A stretch of DNA of 64,000 nucleotides from Thermodesulfatator indicus DSM 15286. GTDB taxonomy: Bacteria; Desulfobacterota; Thermodesulfobacteria; Thermodesulfobacteriales; Thermodesulfatatoraceae. The translations under genes were made by a program, and so were the position numbers. Location: positions 577,244 to 641,243 of the forward strand of contig NC_015681.1 of assembly GCF_000217795.1 (NCBI RefSeq), read 5' to 3'. The notes beneath the pieces were generated by a model. That model saw nothing but the letters and a program-made list of their open reading frames with translations, did no database searches and was not told the origin of the DNA. Below, piece after piece: positions 9,284 through 18,042 of this stretch (its first letter is position 1; every line of letters starts with the position of its first letter).

Positions 9284-10453
9284 ATGAAAAAGCTTTTGTT
9301 GGCTATTTTAGTGTTGGCTTTGGGGTTTAGTGCACCTCTTCAGGCCGCGGAAAAAGAACCTATAAAAATTGGGGCGCTTTTTGCCCTTTCAGGCCCGGCG
9401 GCCTTTATCGGCACGCCTACCAAGCTGGTGGCGGAAATGGCAGTGGCGGAAATCAACAAACAGGGAGGCATAAACGGGCGGCCTATAAAACTCATCATGG
9501 CTGACACCGAAGGAGACCCTACCAAGGCCGTCATGGCGGTAAAACGCCTTATTGAGGTAGAAAAGGTAGTGGCCCTGATTGGCCCCACGCGCACCGGCAC
9601 CGGCATGGCTATAAAACCCATTGTAGAAAGGGCCCGTGTGCCCATTGTTATGACGGTGGGTGGAGACCCGGTCATTATGGAAGGCGGCCGCTTCGGTACC
9701 GCACGTTTTATTTTTAAGGCCCCCCAGCGTTCCTCTACCGCTGTTAAAAAAATCTATATCTATCTCAAAGAAAAGGGGTTAAAGCGGGTGGCCATTCTTA
9801 CGGCCTCTGACGGCTTCGGGCAAGATGGCCGTCGCTGGCTAAAGAAACTGGCTCCAGAGTTTGGTTTGACTATCGTAGGGGAAGAAAGTTTTAACCCCAC
9901 GGATACCGACATGAGCGGCCAGCTAAGGCGCCTAATGGCCAAAAATCCCCAGGTGATCATCTGCTGGACCATTGGCCCCGCTGGCGCCAACGTGGCCAAA
10001 GACGTGAAGCGCCTGGGAATCAAAGTGCCTCTTTTCCAGTGCCACGGCTTGCCTGACCCTAAATACATTGAGTTAGCCGGGCCAGCCGCTGAAGGCAACC
10101 TTATGCCTTCAACCAAACTTATGGCCTGGGAGCAACTTCCTGATTCCGACCCCCAAAAACCCGTTATCGCCCGCTTTGTTTATCTTTACAAGGAAGTCTA
10201 TAAGCTTGATAAGAAATTCCCCATTAACACCCACTCAGGCTACGCCTGGGACGCGGTAAATCTTTTAGTTTTGGCCATGAAAAAAGCCGGCCCTGACCGT
10301 GAAGGTATCCGTGACGCCCTTGAAAAGATTAACGGTTACGTTGGAGTTTCGGGTATTTATCGCCTAAGCCCCAAGGATCACTGTGGCCTTGACGTTGACT
10401 CCATGATTATCGTGAAGATTGAGAACGGGAAATGGAAGCTAGAGGCGTATTAA
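9284..10453 (+). CDS. Branched-chain-amino-acid-type ABC transporter substrate-binding protein (LivJ family)
   Basis: A 389-residue periplasmic protein with a clear signal peptide (residues 1-21, ending LQAAE). It then shows the type I binding fold: IKIGALFALSGPAAFIGTP at the start and LIGPTRTGTGMA near 99-110. Such proteins bind amino acids, amides or aromatic acids for LivFGHM transporters. No permease or ATPase gene is in the window, so it is an orphan or serves a distant transporter. It follows the prenyl synthase by 11 bp with GAGGAGG before the ATG, and its last 22 bp overlap the next gene. Confidence 0.88.
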   Translation: MKKLLLAILVLALGFSAPLQAAEKEPIKIGALFALSGPAAFIGTPTKLVAEMAVAEINKQGGINGRPIKLIMADTEGDPTKAVMAVKRLIEVEKVVALIGPTRTGTGMAIKPIVERARVPIVMTVGGDPVIMEGGRFGTARFIFKAPQRSSTAVKKIYIYLKEKGLKRVAILTASDGFGQDGRRWLKKLAPEFGLTIVGEESFNPTDTDMSGQLRRLMAKNPQVIICWTIGPAGANVAKDVKRLGIKVPLFQCHGLPDPKYIELAGPAAEGNLMPSTKLMAWEQLPDSDPQKPVIARFVYLYKEVYKLDKKFPINTHSGYAWDAVNLLVLAMKKAGPDREGIRDALEKINGYVGVSGIYRLSPKDHCGLDVDSMIIVKIENGKWKLEAY

Positions 10454-11082
10454 AACTCCTGGTTTTTGACTGTGACGGCGTCCTTTTTGATTCGCGGGAG
10501 GCGAACCGGGCCTATTACAACGCCATCTGTGAGGCCATGGGGCGCCCTCCCCTCTCTGAAGAAGAGCTTGAAGTCGTCCATATGCAAACCGCGGAAAACT
10601 CAGTGCGCTATCTCTTCAGAAACCAGCCCGAGTTGATAGATAAGGCCCTTGAGTTTCAAAAAAGCCTGAATTACGAAAAATTTATTCATTTAATGAAACC
10701 AGAGCCCGGCCTTGAAGAACTGGTAAAAAGCATCCGCCCGCCGGTTAAAACCGCTATTTCCACGAATAGAACCACCACCATGGGGCGCCTGTTGGAAATT
10801 TTTAATTACGAGCCGTTTTTTGACCTAGTGGTAACTGCCTTGGTGTCTCCCAAGCCTAAACCACACCCTGAGGCCCTAAAAATGATACTTGATCATTTCA
10901 GGGTAACGCCCAAAGAGGTGCTTTATGTGGGAGATACCGAAGTAGATTATAAATTGACTAAAGCTTTGAATGTGCCTTTAGTGGCCTTTAAGAATCCAAA
11001 CTTAGAGGCCGATTTCCATGTAAAGAGCTTTTACGAATTACAAAACTTAATAAAAGAAACATTCTTATTACGGGGAGTATAA
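10432..11082 (+). CDS. HAD-superfamily hydrolase, phosphoglycolate-phosphatase-like
   Basis: A 216-residue haloacid-dehalogenase-type phosphatase. The nucleophile motif is FDCDGVLFDS with D13 and D15, and the helical cap follows. Motif II is ISTNRTTT near 104-111 and the last motif is YVGDTEVDY near 163-171. The closest well-known relatives dephosphorylate phosphoglycolate or small sugar phosphates; the substrate here is unknown. The start lies inside the end of the upstream binding-protein gene (22-bp overlap), which suggests coupled translation. No good alternative start exists before the catalytic motif. Confidence 0.82.
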   Translation: MEARGVLKLLVFDCDGVLFDSREANRAYYNAICEAMGRPPLSEEELEVVHMQTAENSVRYLFRNQPELIDKALEFQKSLNYEKFIHLMKPEPGLEELVKSIRPPVKTAISTNRTTTMGRLLEIFNYEPFFDLVVTALVSPKPKPHPEALKMILDHFRVTPKEVLYVGDTEVDYKLTKALNVPLVAFKNPNLEADFHVKSFYELQNLIKETFLLRGV

Positions 11083-11093
11083 AACAGATGACA

Positions 11094-11568
11094 ATTTCGG
11101 AATCCCTGCGCGCGAAGCAAAGCAGTCCCTGTCGCGAAGCGACTCAGTCGCCGTGGCGATCTCTAAGACTCCGATGCCCACGTTCGGGACCGAGATTACT
11201 TCGTCGGCACTTCGTGCCTCCTCGTAATGACCCTGAGGGATCACTTCGTCGCGCATTCGCGCTCCTCGTAATGACCCGGTTGGGCCACTTCTTTGGTACT
11301 TTGTACCTCCTCGTGAGATTGCTTCGGCTGCTAACGCAGCCTCGCAATGACCTAAAAAAAATAACGCAGCAGCCTCGCAATGACACCCTTACTTGTCACT
11401 GCGAAGACCTTTTAGGGAGATCCCTTCGCTACGCTCGGGACAGGCAAAGCAGTCTCCGTAATATTACCAGTGGCCAGCAGCCATTGGCCATCCACCATGT
11501 AGTCACTGCGAGCACTTACTATATTTGTCACTGCGAGCGAAGCGAAGCAGTCTCAAACTTTAAAAATT
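11094..11568. repeat. Intergenic cluster of composite dispersed repeats
   Basis: The nearly 500 bp between the HAD gene and the histidine kinase gene hold no credible gene. They contain several degenerate copies of short units such as GCGAAGCAGTC, CCTCGCAATGAC and CCTCGTAATGAC, each in palindromic or inverted form. The open frames across it, on both strands, translate to Ser/Leu/Arg-rich peptides typical of this repeat. The cluster ends GTCACTGCGAGCGAAGCGAA at about 11531-11550. Confidence 0.75.
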
Positions 11569-11579
11569 AGGTCATTTTT

Positions 11580-12950
11580 ATGTTTAAAAGGCTAATTATT
11601 GCTTACTTCTTTCTATTTCTTTTCATAAGCATTTACTTTGCTTATACTTCCATTACCTTTACCTCAGAAATACTTGATGATCTAGCAACTAAAAATGCCA
11701 AACGGCTTGTCTATATTGTTTTAGATCAAAATAAAGAAATAAATGACCAAGCTATATTGAGTCTCAAAAGAATCGTTGGTGGTGAAATTTTCATATACAG
11801 TAAGGCTGGAGATTTGTTATTATCTTCTATAAAAAAAGAAGCTATCCCTCAAGCATTAAAAAAACTTACTAAAGAAGAACTTGAAACCTTAAAAGCAGGA
11901 CCAATAGTAAAAAAAATAACTCTCAACAATCAGAAATACCGTTTTATTCTCTTTGAAGCCAAGTTGACTAAAGACATCTCAGCTTATTTTGGCATACTTT
12001 TACCCACCACTACTGAAGAACAGATTAAAGCAAATCTCATATTTGGCTTAATTTATACTTCTTTTGCTGGACTAGTGTTTATGTTGGTGGTGAGCTGGCT
12101 ACTTAGCCGCTCTATAACTCAACCTTTGGAAGAACTAGCAGAAGAGACCAGACAGATTGGCCGCGGAAAGTGGAAAAAGATTCCGGAAAAGGGGCCTGCT
12201 GAAGTAAAAAGCCTCGCCCGAGCCCTTAATCAGATGTCCCAGGAGATTAAAGAATACCAGCAGCGCCTGCTAGAGGCAGAAAGGCTTTCTACCACGGCTC
12301 AGTTGGCGGCAAGCATTGCCCACGAAATTAAAAATCCCTTAACCAGCCTGAAACTGGCCTCAGAAATTCTTTGTGAATTCGCCAAAAATAACCCTACTCT
12401 TTCTAAAAGGGCTCAGATGGTTCTTTCAGAGACGGCTAGGCTTGAAAAGATTTTACAGAACATGCTGGCCAAAACCAAGAAAATTCAGGTGGTGCGTGAG
12501 GTAGTTGATGTCAACGCCCTGGTAAAAGAAGTAACCCGGATGGCGGAAAACCAATTCAAGGCTCGAAAACAAAAATTTACAGTAGAACTAGCCGAACAAC
12601 CCATAAAAATTTCGGCAGACCCAGAAAAGATAAAGCAAGTCTTATGGAACATTCTGAATAACGCCTGGGAAGCCACCCCTGAAGAGGGTGAAATAAAAGT
12701 TCGCACGGAACTAACGGAAAAAGGTGCAGAAATTATCGTGGAAGATTCTGGCCCGGGTATCCCCGAAGATAGAGTAAAAGACCTGTTTCGTCCTTTTTAT
12801 TCAACCAAACCTGGAGGTACCGGCCTGGGATTAGCGGTTAGTCGCCAGATAGTACTTTTCCACGGCGGAGAACTAATCCTTGAAAACCGTGAGGAAGGCG
12901 GGGCCAGGGTGCGCGTTATCCTCCCACCTCTTTCAGAATCTCGAGACTAA
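11580..12950 (+). CDS. Membrane sensor histidine kinase (HAMP, HisKA, HATPase)
   Basis: A 456-residue two-component kinase. Membrane segments at about 5-27 and 152-174 enclose a periplasmic sensor domain of roughly 125 residues. A HAMP linker (about 175-226) leads to the phosphoacceptor H248 in IAHEIKNPLTS. The ATPase domain shows N box NILNNAWEA, DSGPGIP and GGTGLGLAVS. No response regulator is adjacent, so it is an orphan; the signal is unknown. The sensor part is more AT-rich than the kinase core. Its 3' end overlaps the convergent peptidase gene by 35 bp. No strong Shine-Dalgarno precedes the ATG. Confidence 0.93.
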   Translation: MFKRLIIAYFFLFLFISIYFAYTSITFTSEILDDLATKNAKRLVYIVLDQNKEINDQAILSLKRIVGGEIFIYSKAGDLLLSSIKKEAIPQALKKLTKEELETLKAGPIVKKITLNNQKYRFILFEAKLTKDISAYFGILLPTTTEEQIKANLIFGLIYTSFAGLVFMLVVSWLLSRSITQPLEELAEETRQIGRGKWKKIPEKGPAEVKSLARALNQMSQEIKEYQQRLLEAERLSTTAQLAASIAHEIKNPLTSLKLASEILCEFAKNNPTLSKRAQMVLSETARLEKILQNMLAKTKKIQVVREVVDVNALVKEVTRMAENQFKARKQKFTVELAEQPIKISADPEKIKQVLWNILNNAWEATPEEGEIKVRTELTEKGAEIIVEDSGPGIPEDRVKDLFRPFYSTKPGGTGLGLAVSRQIVLFHGGELILENREEGGARVRVILPPLSESRD

Positions 12951-14040
12951 GACGAGCCGCCAATAAAAATTCGTCAAAAGGTAGACATTCCTCGGTGGTG
13001 TGGACCTTTTTCATCCCGGTGCCCAGGATGACACAGGGAAAACCTTTGTCGTTAAAAATGTTGGCGTCAGAGCCACCCCCGGTGGTAGAAATACGAAGCT
13101 TTTGCCCTAAATTGTTAGCCGCTTTAAGGGCTGTTTTTATGACCGGGTGTTTTTCGCTGACATACATAAGGGGATAATCTTTCACTTTGTCGTAATGAAT
13201 TTTTGGCAAATCTTTTTCCTGTCTGGGATAGACCTTAACCGCCTCCTCAAAGCTTGAAATGATATGCTGCCACTGGGCCTTAAGTGTTTCCCGATTATGG
13301 CTCCTTACCTCACCTTCAACAACTACCTCTGCAGGGACAATATTGGTGGCCTTCCCACCCTTAATAGTGCCGATGTTGGCGGTAGTCTCTTCATCTATAC
13401 GGCCAAGGGTAATGCCCGCAATGGCCTCTGAGGCAATTTTTATGGCGTTAATACCAGCCTCAGGGTTAATACCGGCGTGGGCGGCCTTACCTAGAACTTT
13501 GATGGTAAATCTTATGGCCTCCGGTGCTTTGTTAATCAGTTCTAATGGATCTACGCTATCCAGGGCATAACCAAAGGGTGCTGAAAGTAGGCTATAGTCA
13601 AGGTGTTTGGCCCCTAAAAGGCCTATTTCCTCGCAGGTGGTAAAAACAAATTCAACGGGAAAGGAAAGCTTGTTTTCTTTTATCACGTGGGCTAACTCTA
13701 GAAAAATGGCGATAGCGCTTTTATCATCAGCACCACAGATGGTGCGGCCATCGCTTTTAAAAACCCCGTTAGTAAAGATGATCTTGGGAGAATCCGTAGG
13801 TTCAACGGTGTCCATGTGCGCGGCTAAAAAGACTCTGGCCCTGGACGAAGGGCTAAGCTTAACTACGAGATTTCCTACCTCGGAGCCTGTACGAGGAGCC
13901 GAGTCATCAAAAAGGCACTGGGCTCCTAAGGCCTCAAACTTTTCTTGTAGATATCGGGCGATAGCCCCTTCGCGGCGCGAAGGGCTTTCTATGTGGGCCA
14001 GCTCCAGAAAAAATTGCTTAAGCCTTTCTTCGTTAATCAT
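12916..14040 (-). CDS. M20-family metallopeptidase, peptidase T-like
   Basis: A 374-residue di-zinc aminopeptidase-like protein. Ligand motifs are AAHMDTVEP (H75), CGADDKS (D105) and TTCEEIG (E137, E138), in the order seen in PepT-like proteins. The central insert is the dimerisation domain of M20 enzymes. It probably trims tripeptides or other small peptides in the cytoplasm; the exact substrate is not evident. It lies 2 bp from the acylphosphatase gene on the same strand. Its 3' end overlaps the convergent kinase gene. Confidence 0.88.
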   Translation of the reverse strand: MINEERLKQFFLELAHIESPSRREGAIARYLQEKFEALGAQCLFDDSAPRTGSEVGNLVVKLSPSSRARVFLAAHMDTVEPTDSPKIIFTNGVFKSDGRTICGADDKSAIAIFLELAHVIKENKLSFPVEFVFTTCEEIGLLGAKHLDYSLLSAPFGYALDSVDPLELINKAPEAIRFTIKVLGKAAHAGINPEAGINAIKIASEAIAGITLGRIDEETTANIGTIKGGKATNIVPAEVVVEGEVRSHNRETLKAQWQHIISSFEEAVKVYPRQEKDLPKIHYDKVKDYPLMYVSEKHPVIKTALKAANNLGQKLRISTTGGGSDANIFNDKGFPCVILGTGMKKVHTTEECLPFDEFLLAARLSLEILKEVGG

Positions 14041-14042
14041 GG

Positions 14043-14321
14043 CTAGTACCTTATCTCAAACTTATCAAACTCGCCAGTGTAGGGTTCCTCTATAACTTCG
14101 ACTTTTTCTACCCGAGACATAGGTGAACCCTTGTGGCACCACTTTATCATGGCCTCTACGGCCTCCTCATCGCCTTCAAAAACCGCCTCCACCCGGCCGT
14201 CGGGGAGATTGCGCACCCAGCCTTTAAGGCCGAGCTTTTCAGCTTCTTCTTTGGTGTAAGCCCTGAACCACACCCCCTGGACTAACCCCGAAATATAGAC
14301 ATGAGCACGCTTTTTGGCCAT
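14043..14321 (-). CDS. acyP: Acylphosphatase
   Basis: A 92-residue acylphosphatase that hydrolyses carboxyl-phosphate bonds such as carbamoyl phosphate or 1,3-bisphosphoglycerate. The phosphate-cradle sequence GLVQGVWFR contains the essential R20, and the catalytic N38 is in WVRNLPDG. Length is standard. The start is preceded by AGGAGG on the minus strand. The gene is co-directional with the peptidase gene downstream, separated by only 2 bp. Confidence 0.94.
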   Translation of the reverse strand: MAKKRAHVYISGLVQGVWFRAYTKEEAEKLGLKGWVRNLPDGRVEAVFEGDEEAVEAMIKWCHKGSPMSRVEKVEVIEEPYTGEFDKFEIRY

Positions 14322-14380
14322 GGCCTACCTCCTTCGTAGTAGCTTAAGGAGAGTTTACTTCAAGTTCAGCCATTTAAAAA

Positions 14381-14394
14381 GTTTTGCCTGTCCC
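14381..14394 (-). repeat. REP-like core, single copy
   Basis: GCCTGTCCC (14386-14394) preceded by AGTTTT is the reverse complement of the GGGACAGGC core found elsewhere in the window. It lies between the divergent acyP and FapA-like genes. Confidence 0.55.
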
Positions 14395-14477
14395 TTACCA
14401 TAAACGCGTAAGAGGACTTCGCTCCCAATATCAAGTCCTTATTTGCGAAATTCCTAAAAGATGCCGAATAATTAAAT

Positions 14478-15878
14478 ATGAGCATCCATTCTGATTTCCC
14501 CAAAGAAGGACTACCTGTCCTAAACGGAGACTTTTTGCTCTATTTGAGCCAGGATCACCAGTGTGTCTATCTGGAGGCTGTTGTTCCCAAAAGGGACATA
14601 AGCCCTGAAGAACACCAAGAACTGGTAAAATTACTCAAAGAAAAAGGCGTAGTGTATGGCCTTCTTCACGAACCAGTGTGGGAAGGAGAAAGATTGATCC
14701 TTGCCAGAGGGAAGCTTCCCGAACACGGAGAAGATGCCTCTCTGGAATGGCTAGTAGAATTTGAAAAAGAAACTAAAGAAGACGAAGAGCAAATAGATTA
14801 TCGTGAACAAAAGGGCATTTTTTGCGTAAGAAAGGGCCAGGAAATAGCCGTTAAAACACCTCCTACTTCTGGTACCCCAGGGGTTACAGTTTTCGGAAAA
14901 GAAATCCCCGCCAAAACCGGTAGAGACCTTACCATTAAAACTAACGAAAATGTAGGCTTTGACCCTAAAAGCCAGACATATTTTGCCAAAACCAGCGGAG
15001 TCATAAAGGTCTTCGGCCAACACCTAGAAATCCATCCCGAGCTATATATCCATGGCGATGTTGACTGGGATGTAGGAAATATTCGCTTCTACGGAGAAAA
15101 ATTAATTATTTCAGGAGACGTAAAACGGGGCTTTAAAGTTTTAGTAGAAGGAGACTTAGAAATTCTCGGTAACGTAGAAGATGAAACCAGCATAGAAGTT
15201 TATGGAAATCTTTTAATCGAAGGGTTGGTTATAGGAGAAAAGGTTAAAGTTTTTTGCGCTGGCCAGGCCCGAATAGGCGCGGTTGAATATTCAACCCTTG
15301 AAATAAAAAAAGACCTGGTGGTAACCGATTATCTCCTTGGTAGTAAAGTAAAAGTTGGGGGGGATATTTTTGTTACCGAAGGCATTGGAAGCATTGTGGG
15401 TGGTGAGATTTGTGCACGAGGAAATATTACCGCCGCTATCCTGGGAAGCCGAGCAAATATAGAAACAATTATCCACGCTGGATACGAAGAAGAGCTTGAT
15501 CAAAAAATAAAAGAAGTTCGAGAGAAGCTGGCTAAAATAGAAAGCAACAAGGCCTTTCTAAGAGAAGCCCTCAAAAAAGGTATTAACTTACTCAAACTTA
15601 AAAAACTTACTCGTGAACAAATAAAAGAATTAGAGAAAATAAAGCTCTCTTTTGAAAACCTATTATTACTTGAAGAAAGTTATCGGGAAGAGTTAAAAAA
15701 ACTCTTTGAAAAAGTGTTGCTATTTGAAAAACAAGCCGAGGTAAAAGCCCTTGAACAGGTTTTTGGCGGCGTGAAAGTGATTATTGGAAAAGAAGTTTTG
15801 AAAGTTACTAAAAACCTCAAGGCCTGTAAGTTCAGGCTTAAAAGTGGGAAAATAGCTGTTTTTAAGGTCGATGGATAA
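14478..15878 (+). CDS. FapA/DUF342-family protein
   Basis: A 466-residue protein of the DUF342 (flagellar assembly protein A-like) family. It has an N-terminal region, then a long beta-rich stretch of repeated Gly/Val/Asp turns (about residues 185-330) resembling a right-handed beta-helix. A Lys/Glu/Leu coiled coil (about 335-430) and a short beta tail complete it. The molecular role is poorly known; Vibrio FapA influences polar flagellar assembly and phosphotransfer signalling. No flagellar genes are in the window. The start has no Shine-Dalgarno. The end overlaps the convergent DUF190 gene by 17 bp. Confidence 0.85.
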   Translation: MSIHSDFPKEGLPVLNGDFLLYLSQDHQCVYLEAVVPKRDISPEEHQELVKLLKEKGVVYGLLHEPVWEGERLILARGKLPEHGEDASLEWLVEFEKETKEDEEQIDYREQKGIFCVRKGQEIAVKTPPTSGTPGVTVFGKEIPAKTGRDLTIKTNENVGFDPKSQTYFAKTSGVIKVFGQHLEIHPELYIHGDVDWDVGNIRFYGEKLIISGDVKRGFKVLVEGDLEILGNVEDETSIEVYGNLLIEGLVIGEKVKVFCAGQARIGAVEYSTLEIKKDLVVTDYLLGSKVKVGGDIFVTEGIGSIVGGEICARGNITAAILGSRANIETIIHAGYEEELDQKIKEVREKLAKIESNKAFLREALKKGINLLKLKKLTREQIKELEKIKLSFENLLLLEESYREELKKLFEKVLLFEKQAEVKALEQVFGGVKVIIGKEVLKVTKNLKACKFRLKSGKIAVFKVDG

Positions 15879-16176
15879 CTTTTATGTCAGTAACGGTGAT
15901 AAGGCCTTTGTGAACAATCTTTTGAAGCTCGGGCAAAAGGGTTTCAATAACCTCTTCTTTTTCAATAACTTCAATTTTTAAAGGAAGGCCAGTACTAGCG
16001 CGCAGGATACTCACCGTGTGGACAATTTTATCATGCCCCCAGCCCAATACCCCTTTAAAAACCGTAGCGCCTTCTATTCCTTTTTCCGTCAAAAAGGCCA
16101 AAACTTCTTTATACAAGAGGCCCTTTTCACCTTTTTCGTCTTCATCAATGTAAATTGAAAGCAATTTGTAATTCAT
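15862..16176 (-). CDS. DUF190 family protein
   Basis: A 104-residue protein with the PII-like ferredoxin fold of DUF190: YIDEDEKGEKGLLYKEVL near residues 9-26, then GATVFKGVLGWG and a PLKIEVIE strand. DUF190 genes are repeatedly found next to crcB, as here (7 bp away), so a link with fluoride or anion export is likely but its mechanism is not established. It is the last gene of a four-gene minus-strand operon. Confidence 0.87.
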   Translation of the reverse strand: MNYKLLSIYIDEDEKGEKGLLYKEVLAFLTEKGIEGATVFKGVLGWGHDKIVHTVSILRASTGLPLKIEVIEKEEVIETLLPELQKIVHKGLITVTDIKVIHRP

Positions 16177-16183
16177 AATCTTA

Positions 16184-16561
16184 TTAAATCAAAAAGGTTC
16201 TGGCTGCCCAAATGCCAAGCCTTACTCCAATTAAACCTAAACTTAAACTTATGGCCACATTTAAAAAAGCAAGAAAAAACTGCCCACCTTCAAGTAAAGA
16301 ATTGGTTTCATAAGCAAAGGTAGAAAAAGTAGTAAAAGCACCAAGAAACCCTATAGCCAAAAACATGCGCATTTCAGGAGAGACTAAAAGAGCCTCACTG
16401 GCAAGTGTCATTAAAAAGCCCAACAAAAATGACCCAAGGGCATTTACCACTAAAGTTCCCAAAGGAAAGCGAGTGGAAAAATGTAAGGCCAGGCCGGATA
16501 CCCAATACCTGGCTATAGCTCCAAAAAAACCACCTGCACCTACTAACAAATATGACTTCAT
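16184..16561 (-). CDS. crcB: Fluoride exporter CrcB (Fluc channel)
   Basis: A 125-residue membrane protein with four transmembrane helices that forms a dual-topology dimer and lets fluoride leave the cell. Signatures are GGFFGAIARYW at 10-20, TLVVNALGSFLLGF and GFLGAFTTFSTFAYE, which carries the fluoride-lining Phe and Thr residues. Its start overlaps the end of the GT39 gene by 4 bp, so it is co-translated. No fluoride riboswitch was recognised before it, as expected for an internal operon gene. Confidence 0.95.
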   Translation of the reverse strand: MKSYLLVGAGGFFGAIARYWVSGLALHFSTRFPLGTLVVNALGSFLLGFLMTLASEALLVSPEMRMFLAIGFLGAFTTFSTFAYETNSLLEGGQFFLAFLNVAISLSLGLIGVRLGIWAARTFLI

Positions 16562-18042
16562 CTTTTATCCAGGTAAGGACACATTTTTAAATTGTATCCT
16601 TTAAAAATAACAGATTGTCGTTTTTTGCCAAATATATTTTTTTTATATTGGCCGAGAAAAACTAATTTTTCAAAACAGGAAGCGTACCTTTTAGCCTCAG
16701 ACCGTGAAGAAAGAACCAAAATAGCATCTTCACCAAGCCTTTTGTGAAGGCCATCCCACAGATCGTACTGACTTTTTACATATCCTTGCCAGAAGGTATA
16801 GGTGTGAGGCCTATCAGGTAGGTAAAACGCAAGCTCAGAGGCAAAATCCCTTCGCAAGGTAATAACCAGTTCCTGGTTTTTTCTTTCTTTCTGGACCCAG
16901 CTAGCAAAGTCACGCCAGTCAGTAAATTTATAAAGGAGCCTTTGAAGCTTTGGTGGAAATATTTCTGGGGTGCGGGCCAATTGATATGTAGCCATCATTA
17001 CCAGCATTCCGAGAATTATGCCCGCGAAGAATAAGCCCCGCACCAAGCGCTTTTGGCTCTCACCCCAGGACCCACGCAAAACCAAAGCAGAAAGCATCAC
17101 AAAGCCCGCGGCGTAAAAAGGATACGGCCAGTTGGCATTTACCTTTCTTAAAAGCGAAAGGGGCAAAACCAGTGCCAGAGGTAAAGCGGAGAACACAAAG
17201 AGAAATAAAAGCTTTTCATTATTTCGCAATTTTTCTTTTGATAAAAACAGGGCAAAGACAAAAAGCATAAGCCCGAAAATTATAGGGGTAATAACGCCGG
17301 CTTGTTCTCCAAGAAAGATAAGAGGCCCCAAAAAGTTGAGCCATTCTTCTTCAAAGTGGTGAGAAGTGTGTTTGAAAGTAATCCAGCCGTGTTTGGCATT
17401 CCAGAGTAGATTGGGAAGAATCATCAAAAAGACTATTAAGGCCACCAGATAGGATTTAGGGCTTTTTAAAAGGGAGCGTTTCTCACGGCTCAAAGCCAGC
17501 CAGACAAAAAAGAACACCAGAAAGGCTATCATGGTTTGTTTGGTGAGTAATCCCAGCCCTATCACTATGCCTAGGAAGAAAAAGTCTTTAAACTTTTGGC
17601 TTTCAGCTGCTTGCCAGGCCAGACAAAGGGCCAGGGCCCAGAAGGCGAAAAGAGGCGGATCGATGGTCATTACAAAACTATAGACAGCTGCAAGCGGGCT
17701 TGCCGCTGCCGCCACCATGGCCCAAAAGCCGACTTTCTCGTCAAAGAGGAGTTTGCCCAGGTAAAAAACAAAGGCAAGATAAGCCGTATGAAAAAGGGCC
17801 GCTGGCACACGGATACCGTATTCACTTACACCCAAAACATGGGTAAAAACGTGAATAATCCAGGCTATCATCGGGGGCTTGCTGTAATAACCCCAGGCAA
17901 GATGCCGTGACCAATCCCAGTAATAGGCCTCATCTGGAGAGAGATTAAGCCCTATTAGCTGGATAAAAGAAATACGCCCAGCCAGAAGCACCAGTAAAAT
18001 AAGACCTGCCGGACTAAAGAGTGAATTAAAAAAAGTTTTCAT
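16558..18042 (-). CDS. ArnT-like glycosyltransferase family 39 membrane protein
   Basis: A 494-residue polytopic protein of the PMT/ArnT (GT39, GT-C) class. The catalytic acidic pair is D37-E38 in LSPDEAYYW, followed by YYSKPPMIAWI, which is typical of lipid A aminoarabinose-type enzymes. About ten to twelve membrane segments precede a soluble C-terminal region. Such enzymes move a sugar from a polyprenyl-phosphate carrier to lipid A, lipid or protein in the periplasm. It overlaps the PAP2 gene upstream by 4 bp, which suggests a joint role in envelope lipid modification. Donor and acceptor are unknown. Confidence 0.87.
   Translation of the reverse strand: MKTFFNSLFSPAGLILLVLLAGRISFIQLIGLNLSPDEAYYWDWSRHLAWGYYSKPPMIAWIIHVFTHVLGVSEYGIRVPAALFHTAYLAFVFYLGKLLFDEKVGFWAMVAAAASPLAAVYSFVMTIDPPLFAFWALALCLAWQAAESQKFKDFFFLGIVIGLGLLTKQTMIAFLVFFFVWLALSREKRSLLKSPKSYLVALIVFLMILPNLLWNAKHGWITFKHTSHHFEEEWLNFLGPLIFLGEQAGVITPIIFGLMLFVFALFLSKEKLRNNEKLLFLFVFSALPLALVLPLSLLRKVNANWPYPFYAAGFVMLSALVLRGSWGESQKRLVRGLFFAGIILGMLVMMATYQLARTPEIFPPKLQRLLYKFTDWRDFASWVQKERKNQELVITLRRDFASELAFYLPDRPHTYTFWQGYVKSQYDLWDGLHKRLGEDAILVLSSRSEAKRYASCFEKLVFLGQYKKNIFGKKRQSVIFKGYNLKMCPYLDKR

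Noticed and set aside
11441..11466. GGGACAGGC match in the repeat cluster
   Set aside because: The context is CGCTCGGGACAGGCAAAGCA without the A/T tail. It belongs to the composite repeat (compare CGCTCGGGACAGGG at 21156 and 28355), not to the REP family.
11088..11570. A 160-residue gene
   Set aside because: It is translated repeat DNA (Ser/Leu/Arg-rich, same peptide types as other clusters) with no ribosome binding site and open frames on both strands.
16562..16650. Fluoride riboswitch before crcB
   Set aside because: crcB is an internal operon gene whose start overlaps the GT39 coding region; no riboswitch consensus was seen.
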